From positions 62,001-126,000 of the forward strand of contig JAXHMN010000008.1 of assembly GCA_034521465.1 (NCBI GenBank): DNA of 64,000 bases. The letters are read 5' to 3'. Below the pieces are notes generated by a model. The model had not been told where the DNA came from. It ran no database searches and was given only the letters and a program-made list of their open reading frames with translations. Below, in pieces: positions 1-8,603 of the stretch; position 1 is the stretch's first letter; each line of letters opens with the position of its first letter. The stretch comes from SURF-28 sp034521465. Its GTDB lineage: Bacteria > Bacteroidota > Ignavibacteria > Ignavibacteriales > Melioribacteraceae. Position numbers and translations under genes: made by a program.

Positions 1-5
1 TGACT

Positions 6-113
6 TTAGAGAGAGTTACTTTTAAATTCTTTATCCTCAATTTTGACAATGCCGTCATCAAGAATTTTAACTCGTTTTTTCTTTTTGCCTATCGTAACTA
101 TTAACTCACTCAT
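6..113 (-). CDS. Biotin carboxyl carrier protein, N-terminal fragment (frameshifted, cut by window edge)
   Basis: The start codon overlaps the stop of the biotin carboxylase gene (ATGAGTGA), so the two are probably translationally coupled. The frame opens MSELIVTIGKKKKRVKI and closes after 35 codons, but removing one base from the T4 run near positions 20-23 lets it run on as EFKVTLSKV to the window edge. The position directly after a biotin carboxylase and the short basic beta-strand-like start fit the N-terminal part of a biotin/lipoyl-attachment carrier subunit, whose biotinyl-lysine domain would lie beyond the left edge. The identification rests on context; no biotinylation motif is visible here. 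Confidence 0.5.
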   Translation of the reverse strand: MSELIVTIGKKKKRVKILDDGIVKIEDKEFKSNSL

Positions 114-1602
114 ATAGTTGGCTCAACCAATTGTTTGTATGATTCGATTCAATTTTTCCAACTTTTAATTTGTTTTCATTGTTTTTTAACATTGCAGCTA
201 AAATTGCTGCAACATCTTCGTAAGGTTCATTATAATTCTCTCGCCATTTATATGGGGCTAAAGGTAAAAATTCCTGTTCAATAAAATTAATATCGAAACT
301 GCCGTCTAAAAATTTTGGCTGGTCTAAAATCCAAGCCAAAAAAGATATATTAGTAATTACTCCGGCAATTTGGTAAGCACCTAAAGCAATTTTCATTCTT
401 GCGATAGCTTCTTCTCTGCTTCCACCGAATGTAGATACCTTTGATAAAATTGGATCGTAATAAACCGGAACGTCTGTTAGAAGATCAATACCTCTATCTA
501 CTCTTACTCCGGGTCCCGAGGGTAAACGATGGTGAACAATTTTACCTGTCGAGGGAGCAAAATTATTATCTACATCTTCCGCATAAACTCTGCATTCGAT
601 AGCATGCCCTCTTTTTTGTATTTGATCTTGATTGAATGATAATTTTTCACCGGAAGCAATTTTAATTTGTTCTTTTACAATATCGATACCTGTTATTAAT
701 TCTGTAACAGGGTGCTCAACTTGCAAGCGTGTATTCATTTCAAGGAAATAGAAGTTTTTATCTTTGTCCATCAAAAACTCGATTGTACCGGCATTAAAAT
801 ACTCACAAGCTTTTGCGGCATTAATTCCTGCAGTAGTAATTTTTTCGCGAGTTGCTTCGTCAACAAAAATTGACGGCGCTTCTTCAACAACCTTTTGATG
901 TCGCCGCTGAACCGAACATTCTCTCTCCAATAAATGAACGTAATTTCCAAATTTATCACCAATTATCTGAACTTCTATATGCTTAGGATTTTCAACAAAT
1001 TTTTCCATATACACATTGGAAGAGTCAAACGCTTTTTGAGATTCGTTTTGAGCTCTTTCAAAAGCTGCTTTAAATTCGCTTTGTTCGTTTACTTTCCGCA
1101 TACCTTTGCCGCCGCCACCGGAAGCTGCTTTCAGCATAATCGGATAGCCAATTTCATCAGCAACTTTAAGTGCATCTTCAATTCTATCTATTGGTTCGAT
1201 TGTTCCCGGAACGATAGGTACATTATTTTGTTGCATTAATTTTCTTGCAGCGGTCTTTTCACCCATCAACTCAACTGACTCGGAGGAAGGACCAATAAAA
1301 ACAATTCCGGCTTCTCTAACAGATTTTATAAATTTTGAATTCTCGGAAAGGAAACCATATCCGGGATGAATGGCATCTGCATTAATCTTCTTCGCTAGTT
1401 TTATAATTTTGGGAATATTAAGATATGATTGGCTTGCCGGAGCTTCACCAATATTGTAAGCTTCGTCGGCAACCCGAACATGAAGCGAATTTTTATCCGC
1501 ATCAGAATAGACTGCAGCGGAAGTAATGTTTAATTCTCTACAAGCTTTAGCGATCCTAACTGCTATCTCGCCACGGTTTGCAATAAGAATTTTTTTGAAC
1601 AT
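106..1602 (-). CDS. accC: Biotin carboxylase subunit of acetyl-/propionyl-CoA carboxylase
   Basis: Carboxylates biotin on a carrier protein using ATP and bicarbonate, the first half-reaction of acyl-CoA carboxylases; cytoplasmic. The 498-residue frame is intact and of usual length. It starts FKKILIANRGEIAVRI, the N-terminal fold of the family, carries the ATP-grasp glycine loop KAASGGGGKGMR near residue 160, the ERECSVQRRHQK segment near 228 and the catalytic EMNTRLQVEHPVTE segment near 290. The C-terminal 50 residues are longer than in plain AccC and resemble the acyl-CoA carboxylase alpha-subunit type. Its stop overlaps the start of the presumed carrier-protein gene, and its start lies directly after the mutS2 stop. 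A carboxyltransferase subunit lies far away at 38833-40377; whether they pair cannot be told from sequence. Confidence 0.93.
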   Translation of the reverse strand: MFKKILIANRGEIAVRIAKACRELNITSAAVYSDADKNSLHVRVADEAYNIGEAPASQSYLNIPKIIKLAKKINADAIHPGYGFLSENSKFIKSVREAGIVFIGPSSESVELMGEKTAARKLMQQNNVPIVPGTIEPIDRIEDALKVADEIGYPIMLKAASGGGGKGMRKVNEQSEFKAAFERAQNESQKAFDSSNVYMEKFVENPKHIEVQIIGDKFGNYVHLLERECSVQRRHQKVVEEAPSIFVDEATREKITTAGINAAKACEYFNAGTIEFLMDKDKNFYFLEMNTRLQVEHPVTELITGIDIVKEQIKIASGEKLSFNQDQIQKRGHAIECRVYAEDVDNNFAPSTGKIVHHRLPSGPGVRVDRGIDLLTDVPVYYDPILSKVSTFGGSREEAIARMKIALGAYQIAGVITNISFLAWILDQPKFLDGSFDINFIEQEFLPLAPYKWRENYNEPYEDVAAILAAMLKNNENKLKVGKIESNHTNNWLSQLYE

Positions 1603-3945
1603 TTATTTGAACTCTACAATTGTTATTCCGTCTCCGCCGAACTCAATCTTTGCAAAGTAAAAGTCTGTTACGTTTTCGTGTTGCTTCAGAATTTCATGAA
1701 CAGTTTTTTTCAAGGAGCCTGTTCCTTTACCGTGCAAAATTTCGGCTTTATCTAAATTAGAAGCATACGCATCATCAAGAAATTTGATTATCTTGAATTC
1801 TGCTTCTTCCGGTTTATCACCTCGTATATCTAATCGTTGACTTTCTAACAAAGAACGATATTGTGGCTTAATATACGATTTTTCTTCTAATTTAGGCATA
1901 TTCGTTGGAATTAAATCCGAATATTTTACTTGAATTTTTAGGCTGCCGGATTCCAAAAATGCCCGGTTTTTTGATCTATTAATCTCTTTAACGAGACCAA
2001 TAGTTTCAGTACCTTTTACTTTTGCATACGAATTAATTTTAACTTCTTTATCTACGGTCTCTATTTCTCTCTCTGTTCTCTGCTTTTGTTGTTGCTTTTT
2101 GATATGGTCAAATTCAGCTCTTTCCTTCTTAACAACCTCTTTACTCGCATTGGATTCTTTGATGTTCTTCACTGCTTGTTCAATTTTCTTATTAATATCT
2201 TTTAAGTAAACTTCGGCTTCCTTCTGTGCTTTAGATAAAATTTCTCTCTTCTGTTCTTCTAACTTATTAATTTTACTCTGGTACAAATTTGTTAGACCTT
2301 TTAGACGAACATTTTCACGCTCAATTTCATCCAGCTTAGTTTTGTATTTTTTTGATTTAGTTTCTAGATCAACTAAGAATTTTTCAATTTTGTTTTTGTC
2401 ACTGTCAAGATATTCATTAGCAAGTTGAATGAATTTCTTATCATATCCGATTCTCTCAGCAATTTCAAAAGCGTAACTTGATCCTGGAAGCCCCTGAGTA
2501 AATTTATAAGTGGGCATAAGATTTTGTTGATCAAATTCCATCGAACCGTTTTCAAAACCATCCAAATTATTTGCAGCTATTTTAACAGATCCGTGATGGG
2601 TAGTGGCAAATACGATTGCTCCTTTTTGTTTTAGTTGTATCAATATCGCAATTGCTAATGCTGCACCTTCAATTGGGTCAGTTCCCGTACCAATCTCATC
2701 GAGTAAAACGAGAGATTTTTTAGTTGCCTCCCGAAGAATATAATGAATATTTGACAGGTGTGAACTAAATGTGCTTAAGTCATTTTCAATCGATTGTTCG
2801 TCTCCCATGTCGATTAAAATATTGTCAAATAGATAGAAATTTGAATCCGGATCGACCGGAGCATGAATACCGGAAGAAATCATAAGCGAAAGTAGAGCAA
2901 CTGTTTTAAGTACAACAGTTTTACCTCCGGCATTTGGTCCGGTAATTAGCAGCACATTATCGTTTTCGATTTTTACGTTTAGCGAAATTGTGTTATCACG
3001 TCCAAGTTTTTTAATAAGAATTGGGTGCCTTCCGGAGAGTATATTTAACGGTTTTGATCTATCAATTGTTGGAAAATCTCCGATAATTTCCATCGAGTAC
3101 CTTGCACAAGCAAAAATGAGATCTAACTTTGTAATTATCCCCAAAGTTTCTCTTAGCGATTCGGCATATTCTGCAATTTTTATTGTAAGATTTCTAAGGA
3201 TTTTTTCAATCTCACGACGCTCAGCAAACTTCAAAGATAAAATCTCATTATTAAGTTCGAGCGTTTCCTCCGGTTCAATATAAACAGTTTGACCGGTGGC
3301 AGATTCAGAATGAATAAACCCTTTTACCTTACGTTTATGCTCCGCTTTAACCGGAATAACAATTCTGCCTTCTCTCAAAGTTATATACTCTTCTTGGACC
3401 AAAAAGGAAGCGCTGTATTGTTTTAAGATTTTATTTACACGATTTCTTAAATATTCGCTTTTATCGTTAATTTCTTTTCTGATTTCATTCAATTTTTGTG
3501 AAGCACCGTCTCTGATTTCGCCATTATCGGTAAATATTTTAGAAAAATAATGTTCGAAAACTTTATCAATAAAAAGGGATTGCGACATTTCTTCAATTCC
3601 GGGAGCATGCTCCTTACCTTTGAAAAATGTATATAACGATCTGGAGAGTTTAGCAAGTTTGAGAATTTCGAGAATATCCTTGATTTGAAGAAAGCTGCCC
3701 TCAACTTTAGTTTTCGATAATGAATCGCTCAAATCTTCGATGTATTCAAAAGGTGGAAGGTCGTTTCGTATTAATACTTCTTTTGCTTCGGAGACTAAAT
3801 CACCCTGTTTTAATGCATCCTTCGGATTGTTAAATGGTGAGATATTGAGGATCGCTTCTTTTCCCAATTTTGTAAAACTGTAGTCGGCGATGTAACCGAG
3901 TACTTTTTGAAACTCAATTTTTTCTTTTGCTTTTTGAGATAGCAT
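1603..3945 (-). CDS. mutS2: Endonuclease MutS2
   Basis: MutS-family ATPase with a C-terminal Smr nuclease domain; in characterised species it acts on recombination intermediates or collided ribosomes rather than in mismatch repair. The frame of 780 residues is intact. Walker A GPNAGGKT sits at residues 336-343, Walker B LVLLDEIGTGTDP at about 412-424, followed by a long charged coiled coil (about 520-640). The Smr domain at the C-terminus shows the LDIRG motif near 705 and HGKGTGSL near 745. It lacks the MutS mismatch-recognition N-terminal domain, as expected for MutS2. Its stop abuts the accC start and its ATG lies 2 bases after the cvpA stop, so cvpA-mutS2-accC look like one transcript. 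Confidence 0.96.
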   Translation of the reverse strand: MLSQKAKEKIEFQKVLGYIADYSFTKLGKEAILNISPFNNPKDALKQGDLVSEAKEVLIRNDLPPFEYIEDLSDSLSKTKVEGSFLQIKDILEILKLAKLSRSLYTFFKGKEHAPGIEEMSQSLFIDKVFEHYFSKIFTDNGEIRDGASQKLNEIRKEINDKSEYLRNRVNKILKQYSASFLVQEEYITLREGRIVIPVKAEHKRKVKGFIHSESATGQTVYIEPEETLELNNEILSLKFAERREIEKILRNLTIKIAEYAESLRETLGIITKLDLIFACARYSMEIIGDFPTIDRSKPLNILSGRHPILIKKLGRDNTISLNVKIENDNVLLITGPNAGGKTVVLKTVALLSLMISSGIHAPVDPDSNFYLFDNILIDMGDEQSIENDLSTFSSHLSNIHYILREATKKSLVLLDEIGTGTDPIEGAALAIAILIQLKQKGAIVFATTHHGSVKIAANNLDGFENGSMEFDQQNLMPTYKFTQGLPGSSYAFEIAERIGYDKKFIQLANEYLDSDKNKIEKFLVDLETKSKKYKTKLDEIERENVRLKGLTNLYQSKINKLEEQKREILSKAQKEAEVYLKDINKKIEQAVKNIKESNASKEVVKKERAEFDHIKKQQQKQRTEREIETVDKEVKINSYAKVKGTETIGLVKEINRSKNRAFLESGSLKIQVKYSDLIPTNMPKLEEKSYIKPQYRSLLESQRLDIRGDKPEEAEFKIIKFLDDAYASNLDKAEILHGKGTGSLKKTVHEILKQHENVTDFYFAKIEFGGDGITIVEFK

Positions 3946-3947
3946 AA

Positions 3948-4505
3948 TCAGTCTATAAGCGTTGAATCTATTTCAATCTCTTTTAAGTCAATTGAATCGG
4001 CTTTTTCTATAAAATCTTTAATGAAAGTGGTAGCTTTTGAATCGCCACCTATTATAAAATCGATTGTAGTCGGAATTACTTGATAGACTTTCTCGTAAAC
4101 TAAAGACTCATTTCTCACTTTGTCATCCGGGAATTCAAATATGTTTAAGAAAGAAGAAAACCGCTAATGAAAAAGATCATTTGAAGAGCTCCCGAAGAAG
4201 CCGCCGAACAGTTGATTGATAAAGCGATTAACTTTATCAACCGGGTGAACAATTCTTTTAATGATCGATGCGATGAGAATTACGACGAGGAATATTAAAA
4301 TGCCGCCGATTATACTTGCCAAGTAAACTTCATTATCAAAAACAGGTGCAAGAAACTTTCCGACTTGTTCAGAAAATTCAAAAGCTAGAACAATTCCTAT
4401 TATTAATCCTAAAACACCAATAACTTTACGAACTAATCCGTCTTTATATCCCAACAAAAATCCAATTAAAATGACAGCTATTATAATATAATCAATATAG
4501 TTCAA
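3948..4505 (-). CDS. cvpA: CvpA-family membrane protein (two compensating frameshifts)
   Basis: Inner-membrane protein of the CvpA/colicin V production family, whose exact role is unsettled. The first part, MNYIDYIIIAVILIGFLLGY, is the typical CvpA first membrane segment; further helices lie at about residues 28-46 and 58-90. The frame stops at a TAG at 4164-4166, yet the sequence beyond it is coding in the same frame down to TGA at 3948-3950. Reading the stretch 4145-4190 one frame over gives GALQMIFFISGFLL, a proper fourth membrane segment, so one indel near 4187-4193 and an opposite one near 4143-4156 cancel each other. The soluble tail ends IDSTLID two bases before mutS2. Whole protein about 185 residues, normal for the family. 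Confidence 0.85.
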
Positions 4506-4507
4506 TG

Positions 4508-4954
4508 TTAACTCAGAATTTTTTCAACGGCTTCCTTAATCATTTTTCCGTCAGCTTTACCTTTTAATGATTTTATAGCGGCTGGCATAACTTTGCCAAA
4601 ATCTTGTTTTGAAGATGCGCCAAGTTCTCCGGAAATTTTCTTTACTTCTTCGACAACTTCTTCATAAGTGAGTTGCTTTGGGAGATACTCTTGGATAATT
4701 TTTAGTTCCGCTTCTTCTTTTTCAGCTAAGTCATTTCTATCGGCATTTTCGTATTGTTCAATTGCATCCTTTCGCTTCTTAGCCGCTGAAGTTAAGAGTG
4801 CAATTTCATCATCTTGGGTAAATTCTTTTGCCTTTCCGCTTTTTTCAAATTCCAAAATAAGTGCACGAATTGAGCGAATAGTTTGAAGCCGTAACTTATC
4901 GCCGGATTTCATTGCGGTTTTTAGATCATTATTAATTTTTTCTTTAAGTGACAT
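4508..4954 (-). CDS. yqeY: GatB/YqeY domain-containing protein
   Basis: Small cytoplasmic protein of the YqeY family, related to the tail domain of the GatB subunit of tRNA-dependent amidotransferase; function unknown, tRNA contact is assumed from the GatB relationship. Typical features are the start SLKEKINNDLKTAMKSGD, the middle LRTIRS-like segment, KRKDAIEQYENADR, and the C-terminal DFGKVMPAAIKSLKGKADG. I choose the ATG at 4954 (MSLKEK) over an upstream in-frame TTG at 4969 because an AAGGG ribosome site lies 7 bases before it and the upstream extension would overlap the terminator A-run. Length 148 residues is normal. It is followed by cvpA after 2 bases. Confidence 0.93.
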   Translation of the reverse strand: MSLKEKINNDLKTAMKSGDKLRLQTIRSIRALILEFEKSGKAKEFTQDDEIALLTSAAKKRKDAIEQYENADRNDLAEKEEAELKIIQEYLPKQLTYEEVVEEVKKISGELGASSKQDFGKVMPAAIKSLKGKADGKMIKEAVEKILS

Positions 4955-4967
4955 TATATTCCCTTGC

Positions 4968-5003
4968 AAAAAAAAAAGGCAGGCTAAAATTCAACCTGCC
5001 TTT
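4968..5003 (-). terminator. Rho-independent terminator after the exbBDD operon
   Basis: On the minus strand AAAGGCAGG pairs with CCTGCCTTT around an 11-base loop and is followed by a run of ten T. It lies 22 bases after the second exbD and just before the yqeY start, so it separates the ExbBD operon from the yqeY-cvpA-mutS2-accC group. Confidence 0.88.
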
Positions 5004-5024
5004 AACTCGTAAGTTTATTAAATA

Positions 5025-5438
5025 CTATCTTTTCAATAGAGAAGAATAATTTATACGCCGTGCATCGGCTTTTCTAAGTTCTTGCTGAATATCATTTACG
5101 ATACCCATATTAGCATTTTTATCTACTCTAAAAGAAACGATAACGTTCGGTAATACTACTCTTTTCTTGTACATAATATCACGTATTTCAGATTGTTCAA
5201 CAAGGTTATCATTAATCTGAATTCTTTCGGATTTTCCAACCCATACGTAAGAAACCAAACGTTTATTTTCTATTTTTTCAATATTCTCAGCTTGAGGCAA
5301 CGAAAATTGAACAAGAATATCGACTTCCCGCAGCTGTGTTGCAACCATGAAGAATAAAAGCAGCATAAACACGATATCAGGTAATGATGAAGTCGGAATC
5401 TCCTGTTTGGTCGAAGCCCTTTTCTTTGCAAATTTCAT
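5025..5438 (-). CDS. ExbD/TolR-family biopolymer transport protein (second copy)
   Basis: Proton-channel partner of ExbB that energises TonB or Tol/Pal-like systems. One membrane helix near residues 20-40 (IVFMLLLFFMVATQL) follows the motif IPTSSLPDI, whose Asp matches the conserved proton-carrying Asp of ExbD/TolR helices. The rest is a periplasmic domain of about 95 residues. Length 137 is typical. It is the last gene of a three-gene unit ExbB-ExbD-ExbD, 23 bases after the first ExbD and followed by a terminator. Such tandem, unequal ExbD pairs are common in Bacteroidota and relatives, where they serve TonB-dependent uptake; a TonB receptor is encoded at 33139-35634. Confidence 0.9.
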   Translation of the reverse strand: MKFAKKRASTKQEIPTSSLPDIVFMLLLFFMVATQLREVDILVQFSLPQAENIEKIENKRLVSYVWVGKSERIQINDNLVEQSEIRDIMYKKRVVLPNVIVSFRVDKNANMGIVNDIQQELRKADARRINYSSLLKR

Positions 5439-5461
5439 AGTATTTCCCTTAATTAATTCAC

Positions 5462-5995
5462 TTAAACCTGTTCGGGTTCAGCGATAGAAATAATAATTGG
5501 AATTTTCTCTTGTATATCCTCCCTTTCTTCAGGCGTCAAGTTTTCCATTCCGGTACCATATTTTGCTCTCGCGTATTCTTCTCTAACTTCAAAATAAGCA
5601 CCTTTAACTTGATCAAGTGTTTGGATGTACAAATTATAAATTGTTCTTTTATCGGTTTTAACTGAAACAACCAATTTTTTATTGCTTGGAAGTTCAATTT
5701 TGCTGGCAATTCTTTCTTTCAAGTTTTCTTTTATTTGAGGAATTGCGATAATGCTGCCATCAAGCAGAACGTCACCATTCTCATTTACGAGGAGGGCAGC
5801 CATTCTCTCTTTTGATATTTCAACAAATTCTCTTTCCTCTGGCGGAATATATTCCGGCAAAACTAGACCGATACCGGTATCAACATCAATATTTGTTGAT
5901 ACTAAAAAGAAAAGCAAAAGCAGAAATGCAATATCCGCCATTGAACCGGTAGGAATTTGTGCTTCCCCGAGTTTTCGTTTTTTAATTTTAACCAT
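5462..5995 (-). CDS. ExbD/TolR-family biopolymer transport protein (first copy)
   Basis: Same family as its downstream neighbour but longer, 177 residues. The membrane helix at about 17-37 follows IPTGSMADIAFLLLLFFLV, again with the conserved Asp. The periplasmic part includes a TolR-like beta/alpha domain and a C-terminal acidic stretch (LTPEEREDIQEKIP) absent from the second copy, so the two are not simple duplicates and probably form a mixed pair around the ExbB pentamer. The start lies 14 bases after the ExbB stop. Assignment to TonB versus Tol energising cannot be settled, since no tonB, tolA or pal gene is in the window. Confidence 0.9.
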   Translation of the reverse strand: MVKIKKRKLGEAQIPTGSMADIAFLLLLFFLVSTNIDVDTGIGLVLPEYIPPEEREFVEISKERMAALLVNENGDVLLDGSIIAIPQIKENLKERIASKIELPSNKKLVVSVKTDKRTIYNLYIQTLDQVKGAYFEVREEYARAKYGTGMENLTPEEREDIQEKIPIIISIAEPEQV

Positions 5996-6009
5996 AGTTG
6001 ATTACCGTT

Positions 6010-6699
6010 TTATTTTCCTTTTTGCATTTCATAAAGTGCATCGATCAACTCAATTGAGCTTTCTTCCATATCTGCAACTAATTTATCAATTCTTGCGACA
6101 AAGTAATTATAGAAGACTTGAAGAATAATAGCGACTATAAGACCGAATAAAGTCGTTAATAACGCAATTGAAATACCGCCGGCAACAACCGCAGGAGATA
6201 GCTGTGCAGCTTCTTTTATAGCATCAAATGCTTCGATCATACCAAATACGGTACCGGTAAAACCAAGCATAGGTGCGATAGTGATAAACGTTGAAATCCA
6301 GATCAATCCTCTTTCCAAGAATCCCATCTCGATAGCGCCATAAGCCATAATCGCTTTTTCGGCAGCATCAATTCCTTCGTCAGCTCTTAACAAACCGGCG
6401 TGAAATACTGAGGCGATTGAACCACGAGTGTTTTCGCAAACTTTCATAGCTTCCTGAACACCGCCTTTTTGTAATGCATCTTTAACTTGAACAATGAATT
6501 TTTTAGTATTCATGCTTGCGCGGGAAAGAGTCCAAATTCTTTCAAATGAAAAACCAAGACCTAATACCAAACATCCCAAAATCGGCCACATAAAGCCGCC
6601 GCCTTCGGCAAACTTTTCTTGTAGATAAGTGAGTACGCCGGTATCTTCTGCTTGCGCAATTACATAGGATGCAAATCCTAAAATCTCTGAAAATTGCAT
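6010..6699 (-). CDS. exbB: MotA/TolQ/ExbB proton channel family protein
   Basis: Inner-membrane proton channel subunit, 229 residues. Three membrane segments are visible: about 33-50 (GGFMWPILGCLVLGLGFSF), about 130-155 (LIWISTFITIAPMLGFTGT) and about 170-195. The hallmark LGFTGTVFGMIEAFDAI lies in the second segment and GGISIALLTTLFGLIVAI in the third, including the conserved threonines lining the channel. First gene of the ExbB-ExbD-ExbD operon. A strong GGAGG ribosome site lies 11 bases before the ATG at 6699. A possible promoter lies at 6771-6799. Confidence 0.94.
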   Translation of the reverse strand: MQFSEILGFASYVIAQAEDTGVLTYLQEKFAEGGGFMWPILGCLVLGLGFSFERIWTLSRASMNTKKFIVQVKDALQKGGVQEAMKVCENTRGSIASVFHAGLLRADEGIDAAEKAIMAYGAIEMGFLERGLIWISTFITIAPMLGFTGTVFGMIEAFDAIKEAAQLSPAVVAGGISIALLTTLFGLIVAIILQVFYNYFVARIDKLVADMEESSIELIDALYEMQKGK

Positions 6700-6770
6700 G
6701 TGAGCTAACCTCCGAAATTATTTTTTTTGTTGTTGGTTTCTAAACTTTGTAACGAAAAATAAGTGTCTTA

Positions 6771-6799
6771 ACATTAAGGTTTTACGTCAAAAAAGTCAA
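6771..6799 (-). promoter_or_regulatory. Possible promoter of the exbBDD operon
   Basis: On the minus strand TTGACT (6799-6794) is followed after 17 bases by TAATGT (6776-6771), a good -35 and a poor -10 element, about 70 bases before the exbB start. The -10 matches the sigma-70 consensus at only three of six positions, and promoters in this phylum often differ, so this is a weak call. Confidence 0.3.
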
Positions 6800-6831
6800 T
6801 AAATTATTTTGATGTCTTTATCTCAATAAAG

Positions 6832-7512
6832 CTATTTCAACGTTCCCGGAAGCTCAATTATATTTCCGGAGAGAAATTGCTCTATTTTCGAAAATCGAAT
6901 GTACTAATTTACCAATATCTTCACTTTTTACCATTATCGACTCATCCTTGACCCATTCTCTATTCTCTTCGGTATCCAAAACCAACGGTGATATAGCGTT
7001 GACCGAAATACCTCTTTTTTTACACTCTTTTGAGAGAGTTTTTACTAAAATAATTTAAAGCGCTTTTTGAGGTTCCGTATGCAGCTTTATTTTCTGAGGG
7101 TTGAAGTGAAGTCATCGCAGTTGTAAAACATATTGAGCCACCCAAAACCTTCTCACTAAATTTAATAAAGTGTTTTGCCAGTAAAAACGCTATTGTCGAA
7201 TTCAGAGTTATCATTTTATTCCATTCATCCAAACTGGTTTCGGCACACTGAATTACCACCGGCAAATCCTCCTATAGTACTGAACAGAAAATATTGAGCA
7301 TCACTTTCTAGTTCAATTTGAGAGAATGTATTTTCAACATTTTTTTCATTAGACAAATCCCCAGTTTTTATGAAGGTCATTTTATCGTCATCGATTTTTA
7401 TGTTTTCTTTATCAAACAAATAGATCTTGTCATAAGATGTTTGTTTCATTGATTTTACAACACCGCTTCCTAATGAACCGGCTGCACCAAAAATTAATAA
7501 TACTTTTTTCAT
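6832..7512 (-). CDS. Short-chain dehydrogenase/reductase (frameshifted)
   Basis: NAD(P)-dependent oxidoreductase of the SDR family; substrate unknown. The N-terminal piece carries the dinucleotide loop GAAGSLG at residues 9-15 (KKVLLIFGAAGSLGSG). The middle piece carries the catalytic Tyr-x3-Lys (YGTSK) after a serine-rich strand. The C-terminal piece, GISVNAISPLVLDT, is the usual SDR segment after the active site and finishes with SGNIIELPGTLK at TAG 6832-6834. The pieces join by indels near 7225-7265, 7015-7030 and 6868-6873. Total about 226 residues, a little short for SDRs but normal for dihydropteridine-reductase-like members, which it resembles in the missing Asn-Asn-Ala-Gly motif (FSTIGGFAGG instead). 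It follows the nuclease-fold gene by 10 bases. Confidence 0.75.
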
Positions 7513-7522
7513 AATCTTTCTC

Positions 7523-8526
7523 TCAATTTTTTATTAACAAAAACTTAGCAACGACAGGCAAGTGATCAGCATAACCACCAATATATTTACCACCTTCGAA
7601 TGAGGGAACTATTGATCCTTTTCTTTTCCCATCTTTATAAATAAACGAATCATCTCTGAATATTTCAAACGAATTATCTATGTAATCAATCCCATTTCCA
7701 TCTTTAAATGATTTTGAAATAATTATTTGATCCAACATATTAAAGTCATTTTGGTACAAAAGTGTACCTTCCCCTTGGTTATAGATATCCCAAGCCAAAT
7801 TGATTAGGGAAGAATTATCGGTATATTCCGACGCACTTAAAATGTTACTCATCGAGTAATTATGGGGCTCATCATTAAAATCTCCCATTATCACAAAATT
7901 CGGAGGTGTTCTCACTGTGTTTAGCGAATCTAGATACCGAAGTAATGTTGAAGCGGCATTAATTCTTCTCGGTTGAGACCTTTCTTCTCCGCCTCTTCGT
8001 GAAGGCCAGTGATTAACGAAGAAATCAATCATTTCATCATTATGCGTCAGAGAAACATGTAAGATGTCTCTTGTTTTGTAATCTTCTCCATAGAATTTTA
8101 CATTCGATCGCTTTTGATTCTACCAAGTCGAATTTACTTATTATCGTATATAAAATAATTATCAATCCCTCTTATATCCGGTGACTCATAACCAACGACG
8201 TCATAATCTCTTTGCGGGAAAAATGTATTACAAAGAGAATCCAACAAGTATTTGTGTTCAACTTCTATCATTCCTATTATATCCGGTCCTTTTCCGTTAT
8301 TCATTAATCGCATTACGTGAGCAATGTTTTCAAGTTTTTCATTTACGCGTTCATCATTCCATTCTTTGATTCCCGCTTCTGTAAAATCATCATCTTCTTT
8401 ATCCGGATTATCAACGTTGTCAAATAAGTTTTCAACATTCCAACAGGCTATGTAAAAACTATGTTCCATTTCTTTTTGCGCAAACACAACGGTAATACTT
8501 ATGAATACTAAAACAAATATTTTCAT
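7523..8526 (-). CDS. Secreted endonuclease/exonuclease/phosphatase-fold protein (frameshifted)
   Basis: Member of the DNase I-like metal-dependent phosphoesterase superfamily. It begins with a signal peptide (KIFVLVFISITVVFA), so it acts in the periplasm or outside. Motifs seen are CWNVENLF near residue 29 (the metal-binding Asn), IIGMIEVE near 85 (metal-binding Glu), FFVNHWPSRRGG (catalytic His region), MGDFNDEP (Asp/Asn pair) and the final GYADHLPVVAKF (catalytic Asp-His). All active-site elements are present once the two parts are joined across 8033-8133, where at least one indel interrupts the frame. About 333 residues. Nuclease or lipid/sugar phosphatase cannot be told apart. The start faces polA divergently across 77 bases. 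Confidence 0.8.
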
Positions 8527-8603
8527 AACAAGACCAACTTAGTAAATGATTTTCTATTTAATTATATTCAAAAATAAAAATAAGGATAAAACAACATAAA
8601 ATT

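Noticed and set aside
934..1239. Plus-strand open frame opposite accC
   Set aside because: It is antisense to a well-conserved gene, has no ribosome site and no family resemblance; many similar shadows occur opposite other genes.
6832..8526. The broken SDR and nuclease-fold genes as true pseudogenes
   Set aside because: All active-site motifs are retained and the breaks are single-base, like those in essential genes.
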